Shown: positions 55,361-63,457 of the stretch, piece after piece
How the letters are laid out: each line of letters begins with the position of its first letter
Position numbering within the stretch: position 1 is the first letter of the stretch
DNA from: Acinetobacter tjernbergiae DSM 14971 = CIP 107465
GTDB lineage: Bacteria; Pseudomonadota; Gammaproteobacteria; Pseudomonadales; Moraxellaceae
Reading direction: 5' to 3'
DNA length: 64,000 nucleotides
Assembly: GCF_000374425.1 (NCBI RefSeq)
Contig: NZ_KB894355.1
Span: 1-64,000 of the forward strand
The notes under the pieces: generated by a model
Seen by the model: the letters and a program-made list of their open reading frames with translations, nothing else
Databases searched by the model: none
What the model was told of the DNA's origin: nothing
Translations under genes and position numbers: made by a program

Positions 55361-55433
55361 AATCTCCCTAAATCCCCCTTTATGAAAGAGGGACTTTTCC
55401 CCTCTTTACTAAAAAGAGAGGCTGAGGGAGATT
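55361..55433. repeat. Inverted-repeat element between leuC and leuD
   Basis: The ends AATCTCCCT (55361-55369) and AGGGAGATT (55425-55433) are perfect 9-bp inverted arms. Inside, ATCCCCCTTTATGAAAGAGGGAC and its mirror near CCTCTTTACTAAAAAGAGAGG form two hairpins. The left half matches the element at 11569-11677. The right end touches the leuC stop codon. Confidence 0.65.
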
Positions 55434-56852
55434 TTAGAAACTACGTACGTCAACAAAATGACCTGCGATTGCTGCTGCTGCTGCCATTGCTGGACTCACC
55501 AAATGGGTACGACCACCGTTCCCTTGACGACCTTCAAAGTTACGATTTGAGGTCGAAGCACAATGCTCACCCGGTTGTAACTTATCAGCATTCATGGCTA
55601 AGCACATTGAACAACCTGGTTCACGCCATTCAAAACCCGCTTCCAAGAAAATTTGATCTAAGCCTTCTTGTTCAGCTTGCTGCTTCACTAAACCAGAACC
55701 AGGCACAATCATCGCCTGTTTAATACTCGAAGCAACTTTACGCCCTTTAACCACATCTGCTGCGGCACGAATATCTTCGATACGAGAATTGGTGCATGAA
55801 CCAATGAACACGCGATCTAACTGAATATCAGACAAAGCTTGACCAGCAGTCAAACCCATATATTGATAAGCACGACTCCAGTCATTACGTTGCACATCAT
55901 CTTTGGCTTGTTCTAAAGTTGGTACAGCCTGTGAAACTGGAATCACCATTTCTGGAGAAGTCCCCCAAGACACTTGTGGTTCAATCTCTGCACCATTTAA
56001 GACAACAACCGCATCAAATACTGCATCTTCATCCGAATGCAAGGTATCCCAATAAGCGATTGCTTGATCCCACTGTTCGCCTTTCGGTGCATAATTACGA
56101 TCTTTTACATAAGCAATGGTTTTATCATCTACAGCAACCATACCCACGCGCGCGCCAGCCTCGATTGCCATATTACATACGGTCATACGACCTTCAATCG
56201 ACATATCACGGAACACTTGACCGCCAAACTCGATGGCATAACCTGTACCACCAGCTGTTCCAATCTTGCCAATAATCGCCAACACTACATCTTTCGATGT
56301 CACGCCATTGCCTAACACGCCATCAACACGAACCAACATGTTTTTTGATTTTTTCTGTACTAAACACTGAGTTGCCAACACATGCTCAACTTCAGAAGTT
56401 CCAATACCATGCGCTAAACAACCAAAAGCACCATGTGTCGCAGTGTGTGAATCGCCACATACCACGGTCATACCCGGCAAAGTTAAACCTTGCTCTGGAC
56501 CAACCACATGCGCAATCCCTTGACGAATATCATTAATACCAAATTCAGTGATATTAAAGGTCTTACAGTTATCATCTAAAGTTTGAACTTGGATACGAGA
56601 CGTATCATCTTCGATCCCTGCAATGCCTTGTTCACGCTCTTTTTTCGAGGTTGGAACGTTATGGTCAGGTGTTGCGACATTGGCACTTAAACGCCAAGGT
56701 TGGCGATTAGCAAGTTGTAAACCTTCAAATGCTTGGGGACTGGTCACTTCATGTAATAAATGACGATCAATATAAATCAAGCTTGAACCATCATCACGTT
56801 GCTTAACTAAATGGTCATCCCACAATTTGTCATATAATGTCTTGCCTGCCAT
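55434..56852 (-). CDS. leuC: 3-isopropylmalate dehydratase large subunit
   Basis: Aconitase-family enzyme with a 4Fe-4S cluster. Visible: [36 protein letters not shown], the cluster Cys segments [17 protein letters not shown] and [13 protein letters not shown], and the [10 protein letters not shown] motif. The ATG at 56852 ([22 protein letters not shown] 8 bases upstream) gives 472 aa, close to E. coli; the frame opens at 56879. A possible Leu-rich leader ORF lies about 110 bases upstream. First gene of the leu cluster; leuA is not in the window. Confidence 0.97.
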   Translation of the reverse strand: MAGKTLYDKLWDDHLVKQRDDGSSLIYIDRHLLHEVTSPQAFEGLQLANRQPWRLSANVATPDHNVPTSKKEREQGIAGIEDDTSRIQVQTLDDNCKTFNITEFGINDIRQGIAHVVGPEQGLTLPGMTVVCGDSHTATHGAFGCLAHGIGTSEVEHVLATQCLVQKKSKNMLVRVDGVLGNGVTSKDVVLAIIGKIGTAGGTGYAIEFGGQVFRDMSIEGRMTVCNMAIEAGARVGMVAVDDKTIAYVKDRNYAPKGEQWDQAIAYWDTLHSDEDAVFDAVVVLNGAEIEPQVSWGTSPEMVIPVSQAVPTLEQAKDDVQRNDWSRAYQYMGLTAGQALSDIQLDRVFIGSCTNSRIEDIRAAADVVKGRKVASSIKQAMIVPGSGLVKQQAEQEGLDQIFLEAGFEWREPGCSMCLAMNADKLQPGEHCASTSNRNFEGRQGNGGRTHLVSPAMAAAAAIAGHFVDVRSF

Positions 56853-57256
56853 GTCGTCGCTCTCCAACGTGCTTGTCATAGGACTGGGTAATCTTAATAT
56901 TGATTTATTATAACAATCGTTTCACATAAATCTAATTTATCATTTTTATTGGTTGCAAAACTTTTAGGAATAATTTATCAGCAAGAGCATTTTAAATATA
57001 TTTATAGAGCACTTAAGAAAAGCAAACAAAATAAACTATAATATTTTGATTATTATTAAAAAATAATTTTATTTCGTTCCATTATTAAATATAGTTATAT
57101 AGAATAATCAACACTGAGAAAAATATATAACAGTTTATTCATCAGCAAAAATAAAGATTTTCAAAAGCAATTTTTACAATACGCAACCTTTTATGTCACA
57201 TGTTCAGTGTCATCAGTGCATAAATCCTAAAAAACCTGAACTCATGGAACAATTCA
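56853..57256. other. 404-bp divergent gap upstream of leuC and the 532-aa unknown
   Basis: Very AT-rich; it must hold the promoters of both flanking genes. No clear -35/-10 pair is outstanding. A minus-strand mini-ORF of eight codons (56990-56964) and a 15-base palindrome ATAAAT-CTA-ATTTAT (about 56926-56940) are the only structures I see. Confidence 0.4.
56964..56990 (-). CDS. Possible leucine leader peptide MLLLINYS
   Basis: The codons are ATG CTC TTG CTG ATA AAT TAT TCC TAA. Three consecutive Leu codons, two of them (CTC, CTG) rare in AT-rich Acinetobacter, lie upstream of leuC on its strand, as in E. coli leuL. Against it: no Shine-Dalgarno site is visible, and no GC-rich attenuator with a T-run is found in the 110 bases before leuC. 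Confidence 0.25.
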   Translation of the reverse strand: MLLLINYS

Positions 57257-58855
57257 ATGCAAAATATCTTTAAACAGCTTCTTGCCCCAACATGGCAACA
57301 ACGTCAACAAGCCGCAAAAGCCTGTTCCGAATACTATAGTTACGAAGATGATCTCGCTATTGAAACCAAACAACAACTTCAAGAATGGCTACTAGAATTA
57401 GGTGAACAAAAGAACCTTTATTTGACTGCTATTTTATCATTTTGGTCACACGTTACAAATTTAGAAGCAAAATATAAGGCTGCATCTAGTCGTCATATTA
57501 ATGCTTTTTATCAAGCATGTATTGATCGTGCAACCTGTGAAAGTTGGCGCAAACAAGATCTAGAAAAGCATTTTCCATTGGATGAAAATGATGAGAAACT
57601 TCAAATTGACTGGCTAAGTAGTCCATTTACCCCCATTCACTTTATTGTTAATTTGACGGATGAACTTGAACCATTACAGCAACAACTCATCGATATGTTG
57701 CCAAATCTAGCCTCTCATGTGGGTGATTTGATCAAACAAACCCTCGCTAAAATGCCACAAATAACCGATACAACGTATCAAGCCTGTTTGGAGGAGTTTA
57801 GAGATTCTTGCAACACAGGGAACTTTCAAAAATTTGCACAACATATCAATACACCTGCTCGTATATTGCAATGGTGTGATTATTATTCTCTTGAAAATAA
57901 TAGAGATGCAGAAATCTTAGATCATTATTTAGATATTGCAGAATATGCACCACAACATAGTGCAACACAAATTCTGACTGCATTAATTGATTTTTATCAA
58001 TGCTATCCCTCTATTGAAAGAACACCCCAACTGCTCCACACTTTTGCCAGCCTTTGTCAGCATACAGGTGCTTTTCCTCCTTTCGTGATTGATTTTGCGA
58101 TGCAGGTTTTAGCACAAGAACGTGAAGAAAGTGCAAGTTTTTGGGATGAGTCATTGGTTTATTTCTTAACCCATTATGATGCCGAAACATACACTGATGA
58201 CATTAGCTATTTTCTTGACCATCCTCACGAAAGATATCATTACACTGCCTATGCTGCACTACTAGCAATAGACAACATTAATCACATTCCTACCCCACTT
58301 ACAGGGCGACTCATTAAATATGGACTATTTGAAGGTCGATTTGATCCAAATTTTCAAGGTAAAGCAGATCATTTTTTTACACTGGTAAAATCAATAGACG
58401 TTATTCATCTCAAACAATTTGAATCTATCTTCAAACAGGCACTAACAGACTATCTGGATTTCGAATTTTATGACGACCTAGTTGAAGATATTTTACCTAT
58501 TTTAATATACCTCACAGAACAAGGTATTGATTTAAAATCAGATATAAAAACCATTATCGAAAAACTTGAGTTGGAATATGCTCAGGATATTGATATAGAT
58601 GAAGATCAACCTGCTTCAAACATAGATGAAATTTTAGCTCAGAGTAAAACAGAAATGACTACGTTAGGCTTAACGAATGATGAAGCTGAGCTAGAGTTAC
58701 AACAATCTATGCTGTTGATGAAACAACTTTTTGGTGTGGCGGAAGATCAAACTTTAGAAGAGAAATTCGAACAAAACCGTCAAGATACTACTCAAGAGGA
58801 CAGCCCAGACGAAGTAGGCATTTTGCTACGCAAACTGAAACTACTCGCTACTTAA
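57257..58855 (+). CDS. Conserved hypothetical helical-repeat protein, 532 aa
   Basis: Family not recognised. The sequence is almost all helix, with spaced Leu/Phe/Tyr patterns suggesting a HEAT- or TPR-like superhelix (DLAIETKQQLQEWLLELGEQ, TQILTALIDFYQCYPS, FFLDHPHERYHYTAYAALLAI-type repeats). No signal peptide or membrane segment is seen. The last 100 residues are acidic (DIDIDEDQPAS, TQEDSPDE). It stands alone between leuC and the DUF2061 gene, with long gaps on both sides. Confidence 0.75.
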   Translation: MQNIFKQLLAPTWQQRQQAAKACSEYYSYEDDLAIETKQQLQEWLLELGEQKNLYLTAILSFWSHVTNLEAKYKAASSRHINAFYQACIDRATCESWRKQDLEKHFPLDENDEKLQIDWLSSPFTPIHFIVNLTDELEPLQQQLIDMLPNLASHVGDLIKQTLAKMPQITDTTYQACLEEFRDSCNTGNFQKFAQHINTPARILQWCDYYSLENNRDAEILDHYLDIAEYAPQHSATQILTALIDFYQCYPSIERTPQLLHTFASLCQHTGAFPPFVIDFAMQVLAQEREESASFWDESLVYFLTHYDAETYTDDISYFLDHPHERYHYTAYAALLAIDNINHIPTPLTGRLIKYGLFEGRFDPNFQGKADHFFTLVKSIDVIHLKQFESIFKQALTDYLDFEFYDDLVEDILPILIYLTEQGIDLKSDIKTIIEKLELEYAQDIDIDEDQPASNIDEILAQSKTEMTTLGLTNDEAELELQQSMLLMKQLFGVAEDQTLEEKFEQNRQDTTQEDSPDEVGILLRKLKLLAT

Positions 58856-59035
58856 GATTAGTTTTAACGCAAAAATGGTTCTGTTGCACTTGGTCGCTGA
58901 ACTTACCTTGTGCAACACTAGCTCAAAGTCGTTTTAGATAATCCTAACATTTTGAATCCCACAGCAATTGAGCAAGTTAAACCTATCATCTTCAAATCCA
59001 ATCATCATCAATCAAAATTTCCTTTTTACTTTTCA

Positions 59036-59056
59036 AATGATAATGATTATTATTTA
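59036..59056 (+). promoter_or_regulatory. Near-consensus Fur box upstream of the DUF2061 gene
   Basis: AATGATAATGATTATTATTTA contains TGATAATGATTATTA, which agrees with the Fur 7-1-7 site TGATAATnATTATCA at all but one defined base. It lies about 30-50 bases ahead of the DUF2061 start, where a repressor would block the promoter. Confidence 0.72.
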
Positions 59057-59084
59057 TATAAATAAAATTTATTTGGTGAGCACC

Positions 59085-59291
59085 ATGTCAAACATCCAGC
59101 AATTTGTACTCAACAATCAACGAACGTTAAAGAAAACCTTGAGTTACTATATTCTCCATATTAGTGTTGCCATGTTGGTCGCCTATGCCATTACAGGAAA
59201 CTTGCTCATGTCTGCAACCTTGAGCTTACTTGAACCGACCGTACAGGCATTTGCTTTTTTCTTCCATGAAAAGATTTGGAATCGTTTTTAG
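59085..59291 (+). CDS. DUF2061 family small membrane protein
   Basis: A 68-aa protein with two hydrophobic segments (about 17-38 and 40-60). The pattern KTLSYYILHISVAMLVAYAITGNLLMSATLSLLEP...FFHEKIWNRF is that of DUF2061. The function is unknown. The ATG at 59085 has GGTGAG upstream; a longer frame from 58968 crosses the Fur box and is not supported. A LysR gene follows 59 bases later on the same strand. Confidence 0.88.
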   Translation: MSNIQQFVLNNQRTLKKTLSYYILHISVAMLVAYAITGNLLMSATLSLLEPTVQAFAFFFHEKIWNRF

Positions 59292-59350
59292 TTGAATCTC
59301 ACTCAATAACGACTTACCTTAAATTTTAGAATGCTCTTGGATAAATCAAT

Positions 59351-60214
59351 ATGAATCTCGCTGCTTTTGAAGCATTTGTCAAAGTCATGGAAACCAGTTC
59401 AATTTCTTTAGCAGCTGAACAACTTTTTATTACTCAACCTGCGGTAACCAAACGAATCCACAGCCTTGAAGATTATTTTGGGGTAAAACTGTTTGAATCC
59501 GCAGGACGAGGTATCCAACCGACCCATGCTGCACACTCTTTATTACCCAAAGTGAGAACATGGCTCAATGAACTGGGCGAAATTCACCATACACTCAGCC
59601 ATGAGCAAACTCAGGTTCAAGGTCGTTTAAAAATTGGCACCAGTCACCATATCGGACTGCATCATTTGGGAGAACCATTGAAGAACTTTGTGCAATGTTT
59701 TCCACAAGTCAGGTTAGATGTTCATTTTGTTGATTCAGAGCAAGCCCATGAACAAGTTTTAGCAGGTGAATTAGAGTTAGCATTCTTAACGTTACCGCCG
59801 ATTGGCGATGATCGCCTCAACTATTTGACAATGTGGAATGATCCTTTGGTTTTTGTCGCATCACCCTTTCATCCATTGGCTCAACAAACACAACTCACAT
59901 TAGAAGATTTAATCGCTTATCCAAGCCTCTTACCCGCTGCACATACCTATACCAGTCAGATCACATTGGCTGAATTTGAAAAGAAAGGCTTAAAACCTAA
60001 AATCAGTATGAGCAACAATCCTTTAGAATCAATCAGGATGTTAGTTTCTATTGGTTTAGGTTGGTCGGTATTACCTAAAACATTGGTGAATCAAGATTTA
60101 AAACAACTTGATCTGAATCTCGATATGCAACGTCAACTGGGTATGGTGTGGCATCCTGCACGGATTCAATCTAAAGCGGCGGAAGAATTAATTAATATGA
60201 TGCAACTTGGCTAG
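59351..60214 (+). CDS. LysR-family transcriptional regulator
   Basis: A 287-aa regulator. The N-terminal winged helix-turn-helix has LAAFEAFVKVMETSSISLAAEQLFITQPAVTKRIHSLED. The effector domain (about 90-285) has GRLKIGTSHHIGLH and LPKTLV. The target is not evident; LysR genes usually act on a divergent neighbour, but here the neighbour upstream is the DUF2061 gene in the same direction. Convergent with the Cys-tailed membrane protein only 16 bases away. Confidence 0.92.
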   Translation: MNLAAFEAFVKVMETSSISLAAEQLFITQPAVTKRIHSLEDYFGVKLFESAGRGIQPTHAAHSLLPKVRTWLNELGEIHHTLSHEQTQVQGRLKIGTSHHIGLHHLGEPLKNFVQCFPQVRLDVHFVDSEQAHEQVLAGELELAFLTLPPIGDDRLNYLTMWNDPLVFVASPFHPLAQQTQLTLEDLIAYPSLLPAAHTYTSQITLAEFEKKGLKPKISMSNNPLESIRMLVSIGLGWSVLPKTLVNQDLKQLDLNLDMQRQLGMVWHPARIQSKAAEELINMMQLG

Positions 60215-60230
60215 GCTAGCTAAAACTAAG

Positions 60231-60989
60231 TTAGTCACCACCTCCGCCACAACTGCTACAGCTACTGCCACAACTGGATGAAGATGATTGAGATTGCATA
60301 TATTTTGCAAAATCTTTAGTCATTTGCGCCAGTTCAAACGATTGTCCATTTTCCCAACCCAACACCTGATCAACCGCAAATAGTCGTGGCAATTGCATCG
60401 TATTGCTTGGATTATATCCATGTAACATACAGCTATATTTCCAAGCTTCAAATAATTGCTTTGCTTGTTCTTCTGCTCTCGTTGTTCCGTCATAAAGGCT
60501 ATGATTCAACGTTCGACCTATGGTTTGTTCACATAATTGCTGATATTGGATCGGATATTGCAACATCACATGCCATAAAGCATCGACTGCATGTGATGGC
60601 ATGGCATAGGCTTGTTTTTGCATCACATGTAATGCTAAGTAATCTTTAAATCCAAGTTCAATCAGTCGACGTTGTTTTAAGCTCAGTTCGGGATATTGTT
60701 GTTTTAATTTATTCCAAAACATCGGATCAATTTTGAATTGCTCAATCCTCTCTAATTTGTCTCGTCTCGTTCGAGCAATCAACGCTTGATTCACAACAAT
60801 CACTGTCCAAATGAACGGAATTAGCACCCAAGCCGTAAAAAATTGCTGTTGCCAGCTATACATGACCAATAAGACTAAGATGGGTAACATGATCCAGCGT
60901 GTTTTGATCGTAGGTTGCTGGCGTTTTAATTTGAGTAATGCATCAAGCATATTGGAAGTCTGTTCTTCCTGATTTGTTTTTATTTTCAT
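60231..60989 (-). CDS. Membrane protein with GRDP-like domain and Cys/Gly-rich tail
   Basis: A 252-aa protein. Two hydrophobic segments (about 31-45 and 52-70) form a hairpin. The following region (95-215) contains AVDALWHVMLQYPIQYQQLC and GRTLNHS, similar to the VDxxWHxHxLxxxxYxxxC pattern of glycine-rich-domain-containing proteins (PF07173-like). The C-terminal tail is Ser-rich and then SSCGSSCSSCGGGGD, three Cys spaced by 3-4 residues. Such tails also occur in some membrane proteins of unknown function. Next to the Spo0M-like gene on the same strand. Confidence 0.7.
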   Translation of the reverse strand: MKIKTNQEEQTSNMLDALLKLKRQQPTIKTRWIMLPILVLLVMYSWQQQFFTAWVLIPFIWTVIVVNQALIARTRRDKLERIEQFKIDPMFWNKLKQQYPELSLKQRRLIELGFKDYLALHVMQKQAYAMPSHAVDALWHVMLQYPIQYQQLCEQTIGRTLNHSLYDGTTRAEEQAKQLFEAWKYSCMLHGYNPSNTMQLPRLFAVDQVLGWENGQSFELAQMTKDFAKYMQSQSSSSSCGSSCSSCGGGGD

Positions 60990-61034
60990 ACTGTCATCTT
61001 AAGAACAAAAGATGACAGTTATATGACATTAAAA

Positions 61035-61055
61035 CCTCCCAATAATTATGGGAGG
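61035..61055 (-). terminator. Terminator after the Spo0M-like gene
   Basis: CCTCCCA and TGGGAGG pair perfectly around ATAATTA; on the minus strand the stem is followed by TTTTAATG. Confidence 0.72.
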
Positions 61056-61070
61056 CATCGATGATATAGA

Positions 61071-61817
61071 TTATCCTATTTTTAACAAACGGCGAATTTG
61101 TTGCGTCACTTGATCCACATCTAATTGCTGATTTGGAAGTGTCATTGTCAATAGCTGATCTGAACGCAAGGTTCGATCCACTTCTAACATCACATGCGTT
61201 TGATGTGCTTCTGCAACAAATGACACTTCAACCTCATTAAAGCCACTGAACAGATGTGAAGAAACAAACTCTAATTCTTGGTAGCAACCAATGGTTGATC
61301 GAAAATTACGTGCCGTGAGTTGTCCTTTTTCTACATCGACACTCGATAAGACAAAACCACATTGTTGCATTGCTTGTAAAAACACTTGCATGGTTGGTGT
61401 TGGTAACACGCTTAAATAATCACGATCAGTTGCATCTAGTCCCCAATCAACATCCATATGTGTATTGATCCAAACGCGAGTCCCATTACGGCGACAAGAT
61501 ACCTCTGTTATCGGCGTCTCCTCAGGTAACTGCATCGTAAATGGAATATGATGAGATTGATGTGCAGCTAATAAAAAATTTGAACTGATTAACCACTGAT
61601 CCAAGATCAAAGGCTGATTAAATTCATGATCCCCTGACTCAACTTCGGCGATGGTCATCAATTGTAAATATAAACTATTGATTTCTTTATCAGATGAGCC
61701 GCCTTTAAAACTAATTTCCCCTTCTAATGTTCCACCCGCTTGTAAAGTTGGATTATGCAAACGTGTTTCCACAGTCACACCTTGCACACCCAAACCTGAC
61801 ATAATTTTATTAAACAT
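61071..61817 (-). CDS. Spo0M-like sporulation-control-family protein
   Basis: A 248-aa cytoplasmic protein. The N-terminal 130 residues follow the Spo0M/arrestin-like pattern: VQGVTVETRLHNPTLQAGGTLEGEISFKGG, then SLYLQLMTIAEVE and HHIPFTMQLPEETP. The C-terminal part (about 135-248) has WGLDATDRDYLSV typical of the bacterial family. Despite the name, there is no sporulation here; the function is unknown. It lies downstream of the DUF2252 gene and upstream of the Cys-tailed membrane protein. Confidence 0.88.
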   Translation of the reverse strand: MFNKIMSGLGVQGVTVETRLHNPTLQAGGTLEGEISFKGGSSDKEINSLYLQLMTIAEVESGDHEFNQPLILDQWLISSNFLLAAHQSHHIPFTMQLPEETPITEVSCRRNGTRVWINTHMDVDWGLDATDRDYLSVLPTPTMQVFLQAMQQCGFVLSSVDVEKGQLTARNFRSTIGCYQELEFVSSHLFSGFNEVEVSFVAEAHQTHVMLEVDRTLRSDQLLTMTLPNQQLDVDQVTQQIRRLLKIG

Positions 61818-61871
61818 CTTTCTTAAACCTTTTGAATTATTTCATTAAATCTGTAGTAACGTACTTATTGA

Positions 61872-63308
61872 TTAAAGTGCTTCATCTCCAGCAATTTGGA
61901 TCTTAGCATCTGCCACCGCATCCATAAATTGCTGATAGTCCTTTAAATTACGCTCTGCATATTGTGTTGCATACTGCTGTAAGACTTCTACAATGGTGCT
62001 TCCCTCACCGAGATAGCCCATCAAAACATCGGCGTTTCCTGCTTTTGCATGTGCATGCGCTAAAGCTAAGCCACAGCTTTCGGCATATTCATAAAAATAG
62101 TCATCATCCATATCCGCTAAATCAACTGAGATTTTCATATCACGGAGCTGACGCACATGGAAATGTTTTTCTAAGCTAGAAAAACCGAGGAAAATATCGC
62201 TTGCCGCCTGCATCAACTGCTGACCATGTATGACACGCTCACCTTCATGTTTCACTTTTTCAAGGAATAAAGGGCTCAAGATTGAAGGATTAGCTTCTTT
62301 CATTTGCAAGATCAAAGGTTCACGATCTGCATCCTGAAATAAAGCAATCGCCGATCGTGTTCCAACACTCCCCACCCCAACCACTTTTAAAGCAACATCA
62401 CTACGTTGATAGCGGTCAAATAAAACTTGGCGATCGTATTTTAATGAATCACGATATTGCTGAAAGAAAGTCTCAACACTTTGGCTAAAAGGTTCATCCG
62501 TATTGGGATGCCAGAGCAATGGTGCATCATCAACGAAATAGCGAAATCCTGTTTCTTGATCTTGTTGTGTGAGTTTTGGTAAAACAGAATGCGCATTTCT
62601 TTTTTGTGCTGAATCAAGGTGCTTCTCTCGCTTCTTTCTCAGTTTTCGACATTCCGTATTTTCTAACAACGTACTGGCATCGACTTTGTCATACCAAACT
62701 TGTAGCGGTGATAATTCAGTATTTTGCAGTAGATGTTGGCGATAACTATTCAGCATGGTTTTAATGGCTTTTAAACCGACTTTATCAGCAAGATCAATAT
62801 CACGTGCTGCAATCACAAAACTGGTCGCTAAACGTTTTAAATCCCACTCAAATGGCGCAACTAAAGTTTCGTCAAAATCATTAATTCCAAATAACAGATT
62901 ACGTTCAGGGCTAGCAAAACCACCAAAATTGCTTAAATGACAATCCCCACAGATCTGTTGAAATAATCCTGAGTTATGTTGTTCCCAAGCTTGATCAAAC
63001 AACATTAATGACGGCATACCACGATAGAACGTAAAGGGTGAAACACTCATACGCTTGGCACGAATTGGTTTAAGTTGCTCTAAACGCGCTTGATTGCTCC
63101 AATCATAAATCGTTAAAGCCGTTGTACCTTTTGGTCGTTCTGACAATTGTGATAATTGCTCACGCGGAATTTTTTTACGTTGCGTTTTACCTAATTTAAA
63201 ACCTTCATTTTTGGTAAGTAACTTACCTTGATAGCTGTGTCTGGTAAGATCAATGCTCTCTTCTGTCCAAAGTTGTTTTGGTAATTTAATTTGTGGTGCT
63301 TTTGGCAT
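61872..63308 (-). CDS. DUF2252 family protein
   Basis: A 478-aa protein with a kinase-like fold. The family pattern is clear: RMSVSPFTFYRGMPSLMLFD, GDCHLSNFGGFASPERNLLFGINDFDETLVAPFEWDLKRLATSFVIAARD, then VGVGSVGTRSAIALF and ERVIHGQQLMQAASDIFLG. The GDCHLSNFG and NDFDE motifs resemble aminoglycoside-phosphotransferase active sites (HxDxxxxN and D). The true substrate is unknown. The N-terminal 55 residues are basic. First of three genes on this strand (DUF2252, Spo0M-like, Cys-tailed membrane protein). Confidence 0.9.
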   Translation of the reverse strand: MPKAPQIKLPKQLWTEESIDLTRHSYQGKLLTKNEGFKLGKTQRKKIPREQLSQLSERPKGTTALTIYDWSNQARLEQLKPIRAKRMSVSPFTFYRGMPSLMLFDQAWEQHNSGLFQQICGDCHLSNFGGFASPERNLLFGINDFDETLVAPFEWDLKRLATSFVIAARDIDLADKVGLKAIKTMLNSYRQHLLQNTELSPLQVWYDKVDASTLLENTECRKLRKKREKHLDSAQKRNAHSVLPKLTQQDQETGFRYFVDDAPLLWHPNTDEPFSQSVETFFQQYRDSLKYDRQVLFDRYQRSDVALKVVGVGSVGTRSAIALFQDADREPLILQMKEANPSILSPLFLEKVKHEGERVIHGQQLMQAASDIFLGFSSLEKHFHVRQLRDMKISVDLADMDDDYFYEYAESCGLALAHAHAKAGNADVLMGYLGEGSTIVEVLQQYATQYAERNLKDYQQFMDAVADAKIQIAGDEAL

Positions 63309-63404
63309 GATCCCCTCATCATTTTTAAAATAAATTTTTCTACTCTTATAATCTTGCTAACAATTTGATTCAATGTTTTTATTTAATATCCTCTTTATCC
63401 TAAA

Positions 63405-63438
63405 TAAAAAAATAGACGTTATTAAAACGTCTATTTTT
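63405..63438 (-). terminator. Terminator of the HAD phosphatase gene
   Basis: AATAGACGTT and AACGTCTATT form a perfect 10-bp stem around ATTAA; A-run and T-run flank both ends, so it works on the minus strand. Confidence 0.85.
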
Positions 63439-63457
63439 CGGAACTTGAACAACTACA

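Noticed and set aside
58877..58916. GGTTCTGTTGCA like the end of an IS6-family element, with a GTTGCAC/GTGCAAC repeat
   Set aside because: Only about 12 bases fit, there is no transposase, no second end and no target duplication; too short to call a mobile element.
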